From Daphnia carinata (lineage: Eukaryota > Arthropoda > Branchiopoda > Diplostraca > Daphniidae): a DNA stretch of 64,000 nt. A program made the translations under genes and the position numbers. Of the stretch, positions 11,761 to 24,744 are shown piece after piece; the first letter of the stretch is position 1, and the number at the start of each line of letters is the position of its first letter. The notes below the pieces were generated by a model. It searched no databases and was not told the DNA's origin. It saw only the letters and a program-made list of their open reading frames with translations. The stretch covers positions 7,750,001 to 7,814,000 of the forward strand of contig NC_081335.1 in the NCBI RefSeq assembly GCF_022539665.2. The letters run 5' to 3'.

Positions 11761-14700
11761 TGGTTGAATCTTTGTATCAACTATGATCTACCAATGCCGT
11801 TGAAAACATTTCTCTGTGTTTTCCCTACAGTTATTTTGTTCTTATAAAATACAAATCTGTTCTAATGAAATTTGTTAACATTTTTACGTATCAAAAACAA
11901 AAATATACAATAAGTTTTTGCATTATGAAAAGCATGCATGGAAGACATTGTTGTTATGCCCCTCTAGTTTTATAACTAAATTATTTTGTGAATGTTTCAG
12001 TGTAACTTGGTGGTAATCTAATTTTATGTGACACAGGACGCTGAAATGTAGCCCTTCATTAGCTTATATAGGGAAGTCCGTGCAAACTATATACTGTACG
12101 TTTGCGAGTACAGCGGGAATTCCGAGTAATCAGAAGTTACTCCACTTTTACCTCCTCAGTCGAAATCGCAAAAATTAACACGTTCGTGTAGTAAATGGCA
12201 TTACCTTGATGGGCACTATCAGTTAACTGATAACTTCTGTTTTTTCCCCCTCCAGGTAATATTTACCAACCAGTGAATTATTATGTTCTAAAAATTCCAA
12301 ACCCAGGCCAAAATACTTAACTGGATACCTCAATATTTATAAGAAATAAAAAAAAAACATGTACATGTACGGATAAACTAAATGCAAAGTAGATCGCGCT
12401 TACTGTTTTGTTCAGTCATAGCTCGGTGTATTTATTATAAACAAAATAAGCCAATAGTAAAGAGATTCGTATTGTGAAGATCAATGCGTTCAGATTAAGT
12501 TTTTTTCTGTTTAAATGAAACTTAGTAACAATTCTGCAACATAGGATCTAGCTTTGAAAAAGGGGGAAGTAATTTATTGTTGTGGAATCTCATTGGGCCT
12601 GCATCGCAATTCGCGAACCCATATCTGTTTAAAATTTTAAATAACGTCAAGAGTGCAATTAACTGCATTGACAGTTCTAAGCTATAGACATAACGCGCAT
12701 TTTCTTTAGATAAACTTTTCTGAGGCTTTCCCCTGAAAGAAAGGGGGAGGGGCTTTTTAGCTTTCTGCATACCGGGATTAAGCAAACTAAAGTGGTAAAG
12801 ATGTCAATTTGTTTTCCTGTTTTTTGTCGTCATTAGAGACTATAGCGGCAGGCTGACAGCTGATCGTTAAAGGCAAAGTCAGGCAATGTTCGAATTCGAA
12901 GCCGTGATCTTTCTTTTGAAGGCGTGGGTACACTGGTATCCTAGCAACCTGGTTGCAATTTGTGTAATGAAGTCTGTTGTTTGTTTTCGTTATAACTACT
13001 ATACCATTTACTCGGCTTAGAGCTTAGTGACACCATTGACACTAAAAGATATCCATCTTAATTCCTTTTGTTTCACAATCGTCTAAGATTTTGAAATCCT
13101 AAACAAAAATTTGCCTTACACCGCTGCAGATAATTAGGAAGGAGTGCAGTATTAGCGGTATTAGAGCACAATAATGTGTGCTAAGAAATTTGTTTGCCTA
13201 GTACTGGATGGGATGACGTAAGTAACACTTGATTTCGGCAGTAAAAAGGAACTACTTGTATGAAGGATAAGTGTTTAAAAAAAAGTTTTGGTTTTGTAAT
13301 GAGGAGAAAACAGAATGGTTCTTTAGGTGTGAGTGTAATGTAACAGGTGTTATAGGTATACTATACTGTACTTAATAGGCTTAACTGCACTTTTCCAGGT
13401 AGATTTCCACAAAATGGCATACTAATTGCAGATAACATGGTGACAAGATAGTGATATACAAGCAGAAGACTGGTATTGACAAAAAAATGCATTACACAGA
13501 TGTGCGAATTCAACATTTTTTACATTTCTGTTTATAGATGACCCTGTGGTTTCAGTATGACTGTGTCTTTCCTATGAAAAATTACCTGGCTGCACCTCCC
13601 GTTCTGGAGCTCAACTTTCTAAAGGATTTTGATCTGGACAAGCTTAGAAAGCTTCTCAGAATAGAATCAAATCTTGGTAGGACATATCAATTGATATGGA
13701 TGGAAGTTCAGATAGGGTCTCGCGATTTAAGGAGGTGAATCAGCATTTGGCTTGCGTTATTGGACCTTGATTGGAGCCATTGGTGTCCGGTGGTAGTGCA
13801 TAAACAGATGTCAGTATAGATACAAGTTGATGTACGTAATGGAGCAAAAGCTAAGAATTAAATACTAATGAACGTTGTAGCAATTTTTTTATGGAATTTG
13901 CCTGTTTGTAAGTTGTCTTGCCAGTCGCTTACCATACTTGCTAATAGGCAAATAACATCTTACTGTATATGTACAATGTAGGATACGTACACAGTCTACC
14001 TTCCTTGTCTAATTGACGGAAGTTGTTTTGTTTTAATTATCATTTTTTTAGACAAGGTAAGGACGCTTCATGATTTGCTAACTTATGCAACATTTATGTT
14101 CGATGGGCCTTCATGGGAAACGAAGAAAATATGCCATTTTTGTGTTTGTCTTTGCGCCATAACGGACATTTAACATTGCATATTGCCATGTCACGTACGA
14201 ACGTATTTGAAACCTACCTTTTGATTTGCGCAGTCAATGCGAAATCGGGGGTTGATTAGCGCAGTCAACCTGGATTGTTTGGGGGTTGGGAGACGCCACA
14301 TCGGCTGCTGAGCTATCAAACGGGAAAATGCAGTTGACGGAAAACGAAGCAAAAAGTGGAGTGTTCGGATTTGCGTTTTCCCATTTCATGCTTCCAAGAA
14401 AACTTGGAAATTTTGGTGAATATTGGGCATTATTGTCCGCCATGGTCGTTATAGTATGTGTTTCTTTTAACAGTTTTACAGCAGTCTCGAGATCATATTG
14501 GGGTAAATTGGTATGGCTCAGATATAGACAATTGGACACAGTCTACGTTCTTGTACCTGTTGGTTATGATTATAAAAACGTTGCTTTGTAGAAGAAAGTT
14601 TAATTCCATGAAGCATGGGCTTGTTTGTCTAAATGTTGTTTGAGTAGTGAAGTCGAATACAAGCTTAACCGTCCCAATGCCAAAAAAGGGCGAACACTTC

Positions 14701-15717
14701 GGTTTTACGGAAAATGAATACGGAATTTCGCAAAATTCCTTTTACTTGACCGCTTTAAGGTGTGTTCTCATCTCACGGCGCTTCATAAAACTTTGCGGAA
14801 AGCGTAAATCTCTCTTTACACACACACACAGAAAAGTTGAAATAAATGATCAATAAATGTTGCTGAAGATCTAAAATCATGGGCCAAGCAAACGATTCAT
14901 CTCCCACTGAACTTCCTTCGCTATCCGGAGATTAAGGCGAACAGAACTTCTGAATCCGACGGAGCATGCTGGTATATGACTAGTGTCAGTTTTTATTTTA
15001 TAGACACGATTCGTTTTTTAAATTCTTACCTAAACCAAAATAACTCCCTTGACTATAACTCTAGGGGATTTTGGCCGGGATACGCGATTACCCTGTCTGG
15101 GTATCACCGTCTGATGTTGAGGCGGTACATATCTCGCTTCGAAAGAGATACAGTTTCTATTAATTAATGCAAAAATAAACAGTAGAGACGGTATCCAAAT
15201 TTTTTTTTAGAAAACACCGTAGCATTCCGTAGCTCCACGGAAAGTGCAACATGATCGACAGGCATAAACAGTTGCAGAAAATGATTAAATAATTTAAAGA
15301 GTCAAGGTGATGGAGAACCTCGTGAACCCCGTGAGTGCCTATAATCGATGGTTTAGTTTTGGCGAATCAACAAAGTTCCAGTTTCTTTTTTCCTTTAAAT
15401 AACCATGTAACTTTAGGTTGCGGCACAAGATGGCGTTGCTGCTAAGTGGATATGCGTAAAATATCGAATTGGAATAAAACATTTAACAGCTTAATGTAGT
15501 AAAAGTATACTTATCGTCGTATTTAGTGTTTAAAATGATTATGTTTCTTATATTTTTTTATGCCAACCTTTTTAACATGCAAATTATTGAACTGATGTGT
15601 CCTCCTCATTCAGTATGAGTTTCTTGGCCGGGTTTTATAGTCCACCCTGGTGACGTTTCAGTAGGGAAGGGCGGGGTTTAAAGTTTGTCTTCTGCGTCGA
15701 ATTTTCATCGCTTGTCC
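11761..15717. other. Long stretch without a recognisable gene
   Basis: About 4 kb separates COPZ from Enhancer of polycomb. AATAAA at 12345-12350 could serve COPZ. The open frames at 13538-13738, 14234-14591 and 14647-15167 show no known domain and no supported splice structure. A CA run lies near 14819-14830. Nothing else can be assigned. Confidence 0.5.
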
Positions 15718-16167
15718 GCCATCTTGGCACGAGCAAAACTTACCAGCAGATTGTTTGAAGAAATTTTGTGATTATTTCCTCTTTGGAGAGTGCTTCGACA
15801 AGAAACGACAATATGGCTATGTGTTAGTTAAGATGCAGTGTTAATAAGTGTGGGGTAGGACCCTCTTAGCCCTACGTTGGGCTAGATTTCCAGCAAATTG
15901 CTTGATCGGCTCAGCAGATTCCCGGGCTCTTCAAGATGAGCACGACGAAGTTATCGTTTCGAGCCCGGGCTTTGGATGCCGCCAAGCCCATGGCCGTCTT
16001 CATGGCCCATGAACTGCCAGATTTACCGGATTTCACGATTATCAATCGCGCAGTCCCTCAAATGCCAACTGGCATGGAAAAGGAGGAAGAAACGGTATTT
16101 AGATTTTGGCATAATTGTGTAAATTATCATTAAAGATGGCGGACAGCGGAAATTGCCGCCATCTTGG
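15718..16167 (+). promoter_or_regulatory. YY1/Pho-like motif cluster at the E(Pc) 5' end
   Basis: GCCATCTTGG occurs at 15718-15727, upstream of the start codon, and again at 16158-16167 in intron 1. The reverse form AAGATGGC lies at 16133-16140. GCCATNTT is the known recognition core of YY1 and its fly orthologue Pleiohomeotic, and it is common near start sites of housekeeping genes. Regulation by this factor is inference. Confidence 0.5.
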
Positions 16168-18663
16168 ATGCTCCTAAGGTTGGCGCCAAATTCAACTGTA
16201 AATCTGTTTTGAATGAGTTTTGAAATTCGAAATCATTGAGCTCGTGTTTCGTTACACTCATCCCTGGACATTCCCCCCATGATTATTGTTTTATATTTAT
16301 TTTCATTTGTAGTAGATTTCTTTTCCAAGTTTTAGTAACAAATTTACAATTGGTTTTTTTTTTTACAGGAACACCATCTGCAGCGAGCTATTGTCACTGG
16401 CTTGATTATTCCTACTCCAGAAGTGTTCCAGGTTGATGAAGCTGGTTGCTACAGTAGATGTTACCCAGGAGAATGGAAAGTGCCAAGAAACCTTATTCAC
16501 ATGCAACGTATGTCAATTAATTATGTGATAGATAGTATTGTCATAATGATACTTAAACCAAAAATATATGGAACAGCATTTACAATGGAACAAGACATTC
16601 CAGACTACGACATGGATTCAGATGATGAAAGATGGATTACTTCTCAAGCAGGAAAATTAGACATTACTCCATTACAGGTATTTATATCCACATTGGTAAT
16701 CAAATACAAACATAGTTTATTTCTTTATGTTTAATTCAGTTCGAAGAAATGATGGACAGGTTGGAAAAAAATTCAGGCCAAACTGTAGTTACCCTCAACG
16801 AGGCAAAATCATTGTTGAAACAAGACAATGATTATATAATTGCAGTATATGATTATTGGCTAAACAAACGTCTCAAAATGGTATGTTATTGTTCACGTCG
16901 ATAATTGTTTCCATCGCTTAAGTTGATGGATCGGTTTTTTGCAGCTCAATCCGTTAATTCCACAAGTGAAGACGGAAAAATTCGGAGGGACTGGTTCCAG
17001 TGGCAATCCGTACATCGCTTTCAGGCGTCGAACCGAAAAGATGCAAACACGCAAGCATCGGAAGAATGACGAGGCTTCATACGAAAAAATGTTGAAACTG
17101 AGGAGAGACCTTAGTCGAGCGTTGTCACTTTTAGACATGATAAAGAAACGTGAAAAGTTTAAGCGAGAAGTTGTTCACTTTGGTATTGAAGTTTACGAGA
17201 AACGTTATCAACTCTCCGACTATTCGGGACATGTCATCAATGAATTAACTGCTCAAGTTAAACAACAACCTCGTCCCAATTCGGCACCGTTGTCCACTAT
17301 TCAGAGCTCCAACGTATGGCCTAATGCAATCCCCCCTTTGACTGGAAACCTTCCTTCTCTACAAAGAAATCGAGGCCGATCTTTCAAAGTAAGATGGCTC
17401 TTATGATAAAACTTTAACGTTTTCCTATACTAAACTGAATTAAATTGTTTAAGGACGAGTTGCTTATCCGTAAAGAACGCCGGAATTACCGGAAAAGGCG
17501 GCATAAGAATTCCACAACCCGAGGAGGATTGGCAACAGCCGGAGTTCCTACACCGACTGCGTCAACAGTATCGGCATCAGTCGCATCATCAGTGCGTGGT
17601 ATGAGTTGTTTTAGCGATGGACCTTCTGCGAGCTCTGAGGATGAGGCAGAAACTGCCGCTGTTGCATCCCAAAGCGAAGCTGATGAAGCTGAATCCGACA
17701 TCGAAAAACAAGGCCCCTTTACATTTCGGCGTAAACTTCACTGCAACTACCTTGCTGTAAGTTCGCAGCGATTCTGCTGAACGTAGGCATGTCCTCGCAG
17801 AAGAATTGCTTACTGTATCGTACAAATTGTTACTGTACTCAAATAATTTCTATTCTTTGTATTATAGCCGACCCAGGTGTCAAGTCCATATCCCTACCAT
17901 GGTCCCGAAGATGGTGGGCTAACTGATCAGAGGTTCCGATTCTGTCTGACATCTTTAGCGACGCCCCGGCGTCGTTGTATTGGGTTGGCCCGCAGACGTG
18001 TCGGGCGGGGAGGAAGGTACGTTAATTTTCAGTTTATGTGATTCGCTGGTGTGGTGATTTACATGTTTTAACTTTTTGTATCATAGGGTTGTCCTGGATC
18101 GCACTTCTTCTCCTTATGACGCCACTTGGGGCAGTATGGATGACAGATCTAGCCATCAGACTCTATCTGAAGATTTGAAGGAAGAAATCCGAACAAGCTG
18201 GAAACATTATAGGCCAAGTTCGCCCGTCGAACAACTGATAGAATCGAATTGCAACGACCCCAGTACCAATACTGTCGGTTCAGATGATATCCATACGGAT
18301 GAAAAAGAAGATCATTATCAGAATTTCGATTCTCCGACTGTTGACAGTTTGTTTTTCGATGCCGGTCTAGACGGCTTTAGAGTGCCACCTTCTGAGTTTA
18401 GCCCACCTTGCGTCACCAATTCGAATTTCAACGTTATTGGTGACACTGCGTCCTCTATGGGGAAAATGGATCTAGACTGGTGGAATTATTTTGACTCAGT
18501 CCAACCCGAAGATGTTACGGGAGAGGCTAACCCGCAGGAATTGAACGGCAAAAAACCACTTCCCTCTGTTCATATGAATGGAGTAGGATCACCTTCAACT
18601 GCGACAGATTCCCCATTCTGGAAAATTCCTAAGAGTGCCTCTTTGCCGAATAACGATTGGTAA
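15936..18663 (+). CDS. E(Pc): Enhancer of polycomb (NuA4/TIP60 subunit)
   Basis: Exons 15936-16094, 16369-16507, 16577-16677, 16740-16880, 16945-17388, 17454-17756, 17868-18016 and 18087-18663 give 670 residues. The N-terminus (KLSFRARALDAAKPM, then INRAVPQMPTGMEKEEE) and the block AFRRRTEKMQTRK with KNDEASYEKMLKLRRDLSRA are the EPcA domain of EPC1/EPC2. EPC proteins are scaffolds of the NuA4/TIP60 histone acetyltransferase complex in the nucleus, joining the catalytic piccolo module to the rest. A basic segment (RKERRNYRKRRHKN) is followed by an acidic serine-rich stretch. The C-terminal 190 residues are low in recognisable domains, and the protein is shorter than human EPC1. Every splice phase fits. 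Confidence 0.95.
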
Positions 18664-21600
18664 TTCTAGTATTCACTATAAGTTTGCCTTACAAGATTTC
18701 TTCACTAACGGGGCTTATTACAAAAACAGTTCCATGGTCAATCCATGCTTGGGCGATTTACACACTGCTGAAGACAAGGACCAAAGCAATCAAACTGTCG
18801 TCGATTTTCTGTTGATCGATTCGACATTTGCCATGGAAGTCACGTGACTTGCGCTAAAATCGGATCCACGCGGAAATCAACCTTGTTTTCTCTCATCCCA
18901 ATTCTTTTTCCTTTTGTATCATTGTAGATTGTTCACATCGTCCTCAATGATTATTATTCATTTTTTACTCAGGGATAGTCTTCAGTTACTTATCCGTATT
19001 CTCTATGAGAGTTCGCTTATGTAGAAAAGTTTCACGTGTACATTTCTCATTCTTTGGTAACGTGCTCTCCATTTTTCGCGTAAATGTTCGTTTATTTAAG
19101 GAGAACCAAACACGATCTTACGTATTAAGCGGAGATATGAGCTTCGATGAAGAAGCAAACATTTCTATGGAGGATCAATAAGCAGCTGGTCTCCCAACTC
19201 ATTGGCATTGGATGGCACCTTTAGGGATTTCGTAATTTTCCTTTGGCTGTGAATTTGTCTCGTTTTGCTGCCACTTGTCTTTGCTTTCCGTGGAAGCATG
19301 TCGGCTTGACAGCTGGTTTAAGTAATCATGCTTGTGTCAAGGTTAACAGACAGACGCGTTAATTGGTCTTTTTCAATGATTGAGTTAAGACTTCTCGAAT
19401 GTTCCATTTTATTTTGGAAAGAAACCCTCCTTGCGAACCGCTGGAGCCTCTTGTGTAAAGTGCAGCCTCGAGCAAAAGGCTGAGTGTGATAATTTGGCTC
19501 CAACAAGAAAAATGCTTTTTCCCACAGTAAAAATTTTTCCCCCTCATCTCCCCAATCAATTTTTTTTTTCTGTTTTATAAGCTGGAATACCATCTTCATC
19601 GAAAATCGCGTTAAAAAAAGGATGATTCTGAAAAGCGAAGTATTCATGATGAATGTACAGTGTCGTTCGTGTGCGTGTAAATACATGTATTTTGTTGAAA
19701 ATCTCTCATGTCTTGTGTTTGTTTCGTTTCGTTGCTATTTATCAATGAAATATCGTTGTGCTATTGAACGAAATCTGTGCGGATCACATGGTTCTTTTTT
19801 TTTTTTCGTCTTTTTTGAAGTACGGCGTCTTTCCCCAATTCGTTCAGTTTAAGCTTCCGTGATGTCGTGTTCTAGTTGCGAATCGTTTCGCGAACTGGAC
19901 TCCATGATCTAGTACTGTGAGAAGTTGCGTATCGATTGAAAGTTGAACTATTACCATTTAGGGTTATCTGAACAAGTCGACGAGCAAAATCCAAATGACG
20001 CTGATACCCAAGATAGTCATTGCTCACCCGCGTGTAGATAGTTCACATTCCTGGCATTCCTGTCGAGTGTATTCAGCATTCCAACCGCATGGTTCTTTCT
20101 TTCGTTTTTTTTATCCTCCGTAACTTCGTGAAGGTCACTCGAGATCTTGGCGCCATCAGCTTACTGCAAACACTTGCATTTAGAAGGCAAGCAACATCGT
20201 AACGGTCTATACCTCAAGGTTGCTGAAATTCCTTGCTAGGGCTTCATAAGGTTTACGTAGCTGCTCCTGAACTTAACCTTCTTTCGTGTATTTTCCGCCC
20301 CAATCATGTGAATAATTCATTGTTAACTAGAAGCATGGTTACTTTCAATTATTCTAAATCCAAAATTGTAAAAAAAAAGGAAAGAATATGAGAATTTGTT
20401 CAGTACGCAAGAATGCAACGGTGCCGAAAGCTTTTTGTTTAGCTTTCTGATAAATTTAGCCATGAATACCGTACGTTTGTCACAAGTACGACTGGTAACT
20501 GAACATGTTTTCCCTGGTTTATTCCCAATGAAAAGTGACCTGTCTTCTCCTGAACGATGTTCGAGTTTCATATTCGACGCTAGAACGTCAGATACTAACT
20601 TTTTTTTACGGGGTTTTCAATTAACTTTTGGCCTCGTGATGTGGATTTCTTTTGACAATGTCTGAGTAGGAGAAATAGAGTTGAAAATTGTCCTGCTCAT
20701 CTGTAACATGAATTCGGGAGTTCTCGCTAAAAGAGGAATTCCTTTCTGGATGCCTTTTAAGGTAATTCTCGTGACGCCAATTCCATGCTACTGCGATGCA
20801 CCAGGAGGCAGAGGTGGCGCCGAATGCCTAAGATTTTCACCTGGAGCGGTGTATCGCCGCATTCTTCAGCGACGAGTCACGAATAATCTACGACAATTCA
20901 AAGGTCCAATGCACAGTCAATCGAAAGTCCCCTCCTCTTTCGGCTAACAACAGCTAGTGCAGAGCGTTGCGCGAAAAAATGCGGAAGTGTTTGGAGAGGG
21001 GAGGCATCAGCCTTTCAAGGCCGATTCGTGAAGCTACTTGAACGGACGAGTAGGCGAACGTGAGCCGTGGGTCTTCTGATTGTTTCGATGCCATTCGTCG
21101 CGCTGTGTGGAATCAGCTGTAGGGCTAGCACCCACATACCTGAAATTCTTCGGGAAATCCCGTACCTGGCTTACCTTGCAGAATATGACAAGCTGTATCC
21201 TTTACGAAGGACAGCCTTTATTTCTTGCATCTTTCCACCATTCCTTCTATCCACGCTTTTTCTTTTTCAACGTGGTTTCTCAAGATTGTTTCCCTTTATC
21301 CTCAGTTCTTTCCCAGTTGCTGTCTAATACCGGCATCACAGTCAGCCCGCGTCTCAAACGCCGCGTAGCAGTCGACCGCGACGTTCTATCCCAATTTTGC
21401 TCGATCGCCCTTCCCCGCTGATTTGTGTGTACTGTAGTGTGAACACGTAGCTCACTTCACATTTTGTTTTTATTTAAAAAAAAAACACACATTTTGAAAA
21501 TTTTCGGTGGTGTAAGATTGTTTCTTATGCCGACCTAATCTACATTGAATTGAAATTTACTGTTCGCCGTATTAGGTAGCTCGTAATCGAAGGCCCCGTC

Positions 21601-24371
21601 GAGTTTCGTATTTTATGTGACTTCATCCACTCTGAGCGGCAACATCTGGATTACGCCGTTACATTGACCGCAATCTGCTTCAACCACGAGAAGAGGTAAT
21701 CAGGCAACAACTTCGAGACGGTGGTTAAAAAGTTCCACAATACGCATAACATATTTGCTTGGTAGCCTCTCCTAGGCTTTGTCTTGTTTACGTTTGGGTT
21801 CTTTGCTTCGGCAAGAACAATTCTAGACAACGTCTTGGAGAGCGCTACTTAGCAGGTATCAAAAGCCACCTCTGACACGCATGCCTCATTTATTTCTTAT
21901 GCAACGAAACAACCGAGCTTTTTACAGAAACTTAAATTTTTCTTTCTCTAGAAGTTTTGAGGAAACGAATAATGCAGGTAATATTTTGAAAGGAAAAGTT
22001 TTCGTAGCTTACTTACAATACGTATAGGTACAAGTGTTTTTGTATGATTGGCTGCAGTTTTTCACTGTTAACAGAATTGCCTATGGCTTAAATTTTCTGT
22101 AATGTTTCTTCTTAAATGAAGTCGGTTGAACTACCGCGTTCAGAATTCATTTACCATCTATTAGTGACCTACTAGAACGGTACTAGAAATTGTACTAATG
22201 GACGTTTAGGTATGGATCTCGCTGTGCTTTGCTAATTCGGAGTAAAATATCTTGGAAATGCCATCATGAATGCTTAATTAAAGGCTGACCTTTTTTTCCA
22301 CGTCCATACGTGTACGAGGATGACAAATAATAATAATGGTTTGCATCGTGATGAAGTATTAGCCAAACCGATCCACACATGAAATGAAGATACGATTCAA
22401 ATATGTAGGAAAGGGAACTTTTCTTTTTGTTGTACAAGCAAAACATTAGCAGCTCGATGAGTTGTTCGTCTTTGTAACAGTTTTTGAAAATCGCGAAAGA
22501 ATTGGGAAACATGAAGGCTTTTTAAATTTATATACAGTACATTTTATGAAGGAAGTGTAACTTGCATAAATATTAGTTTTTGTTCTTTTAAGTTTACATC
22601 ATGGCCTATAAAGTACACGATTTGTTTCCAGTTTTCAGACACGTATTTTTAGACAGCGGTCGCTGCAAGCAGGATTCAAGCTACAATCTCATGCTGCCAT
22701 CCTGTACATTATCAAAAATATATGATCCCACAGTTAGGTAAAACAAACTGGTACCTACAGAGTAGGAACAATTACCGAAGGTCACTAGCGGGAGCAAAGT
22801 AACAACCTGGTATTAGCTGCCTCGCCACTATATTCTGGTATTTAATATTTCGGCGTGCAAGTACTTACGGTTTCCGCCCTCGAACTTTTCCTGAAAGGCA
22901 TGGGGTGTATCAAGGCTTTACCATCATTGCATATTTATTTTTAAATTATGATCAAAGCGGTTTAATGCCTCTTATATTTATTTCTCTAACTTTGATGCAT
23001 AGTTTAACTAAGTAATGCATGTTTTTCAAGGTTTCTTCAAATAAAATGTCGAACAGACCTGAAGAGGATACTGATTTGTGGAATTTTTGCAAATATGCCT
23101 ACAACATTTGATCTTAAAACAATAATTATACCACACGTAAAATCTATCGTTAAATTTACAATATTATCATAATGATGTAATGATCTTGTAGTTGTATTCA
23201 ATATAGCTAATTTGGCGATCTTTTGAAAATTGGGTAGAATTGCGAACCGAGACTTTGGGGTCTATTTTGTAAGCTCTGAATGGTACGACATCGCGGCATT
23301 ATTTCTTATAGCAATCCCATTTTTATTTCGAAGTGTAATGGAACTCAGATGCAATGCACTTTTGCTATAAGATCCGAAAAGGTTAAGAAACAAGCGACCG
23401 ATGCACAACGGAAAAGTAAACAGCAAAAGATGTCACGTTGATGACGATTTGACGTTGAGGCAACCGTACAACCTAGCTCTTAACCCCAAACTAATTGATA
23501 AAAAAAAAATTTTCGTGGAATTTGCAGACTAGATAAAGGGCCATGATCTGCAGAAAAGCTCACACAAAATAGTTAAGTTAGGTACGCTAAATTTAAAGGA
23601 AAAAAATTTTACGGTTTTTTACGGTGTAAGTAAAAAACACAAAAATTTGAAAAAATGAACTTTAAGAACTTACTTCTTCGTGTTCCATGTGTGTGTGAAG
23701 ATATTTTTCGATATTTAAAGGTGTAGCTTTGTTAGTTAGTTATGTGAAAAATAAAATCGCTCGACAGAAAATATGGCATCAGCTTTTTTCCGCGGGAGAA
23801 ATTTGAGTTTGTACCTCGGCTGAGGTCAAGTGCATGTGTTCGGTAGTCTACCACGTTGAACAGGAATCCACGAAAAACATTAGAATCCAATGCCACCAAA
23901 TCAAGTTTTATTTGGGGGAAGACAGGCTGGGTGGCCGGCCCGATCACAGCTGACCGAGTTCCGCATACGACGGGAAAAGATTCTGTGGCACTGCGCAGTG
24001 AGAAGCCTGTATAATTGCAGATGGAACAAATATATGACAGCTACAACTGTTAATACAAACTGAATGTGTGCGAAGAGTTTCCTTCAAGAGGGGGAAACGG
24101 GGGAAGGCCAAATAAATTTTCGAAAATAGTTGCATTTTTGTGGTTTTTCGTGTTTAAATATTCAGTTCAGTTCAATTTGAGCTAAATTGTATTACATTAT
24201 AAACTGAATTGAGTTCAGCAAAATCGATTTTTTCATAAAGTGATTTATTTCAGCTGAACAAAAGAGTAGAATGTAGTAAAAACCTACCTTCAAAATACTA
24301 TGCGACAAAAGTAAAAAAAGAAGCCAAATAAAATAATATAAACAAGGCGACACCTAGGAGTACAAGGGAAG
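18664..24371. other. Long non-coding stretch after E(Pc)
   Basis: About 5.7 kb holds no gene that can be supported. The first part is probably the 3' untranslated region of E(Pc). Open frames at 20681-20947 and 21067-21421 have no recognisable domain or splice structure. The remainder is AT-rich with scattered homopolymers. Unrecognised non-coding RNA genes cannot be excluded. Confidence 0.5.
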
Positions 24372-24446
24372 AACCTTACTTCTTACAGAGAAGCATCAGA
24401 TTTCTGGTCTTCAAAGAAAGCGTGGGTTCAAATCCCACTCCTGACA
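24372..24446 (+). pseudogene. tRNA-Leu(CAA) remnant: intron and 3' half
   Basis: The segment matches the intron and 3' half of the split tRNA-Leu at 27238-27353: the shared intron piece GAGAAGCATCAGATT, the anticodon-stem strand TCTGGTCTTC, an intact T arm GTGGGTTCAAATCCCAC and the acceptor strand TCCTGAC. The 5' half is missing. Downstream flanks of both copies are also similar, so the locus was copied as DNA rather than through mature tRNA. Confidence 0.6.
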
Positions 24447-24509
24447 ATTTTTCTCTTGGGCGATGTCCTTGTAAAATGGATTTGTTTTAGAAATGTATTG
24501 ATTAGCATA

Positions 24510-24537
24510 GCGCGATGGTGGTATAGTGGTTACGACA
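24510..24537 (+). pseudogene. 5' half of a tRNA-like sequence
   Basis: GCGATGGTGGTATAGTGGTTACG looks like the acceptor and D arm of a tRNA, with an A-box-like TGGTATAGTGG. It resembles tRNA-His most. It stops abruptly where the 3' untranslated part of the antisense retrotransposon seems to begin. The matching 3' half was not found at the other end of the element. Confidence 0.4.
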
Positions 24538-24744
24538 TAATGTATATTTTCCTACCTGGAACAACCATATATGGCACACGTCCATAAAGGGCAAAGAATT
24601 ACATAATGAAATATGAACATAAGACTGATATACAAGAAAATCATAAAATTACATACATGACAGCGCTATAAAATGGAAAATAGAATACCGTTCAAAGTAC
24701 AATTTTCAATACTATTTACAGAGCGTAAAATGGAGATCAGCGTG

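Noticed and set aside
13538-13738. 66-codon open frame with a preceding AG
   Set aside because: No donor-acceptor partner and no similarity that I can recognise.
14234-14591. Overlapping open frames on both strands, about 100 codons each
   Set aside because: No recognisable domain, signal or splice partner, and the two frames overlap antiparallel.
20681-21421. Open frames of 80-110 codons
   Set aside because: No domain or credible start context; likely chance frames in non-coding DNA.
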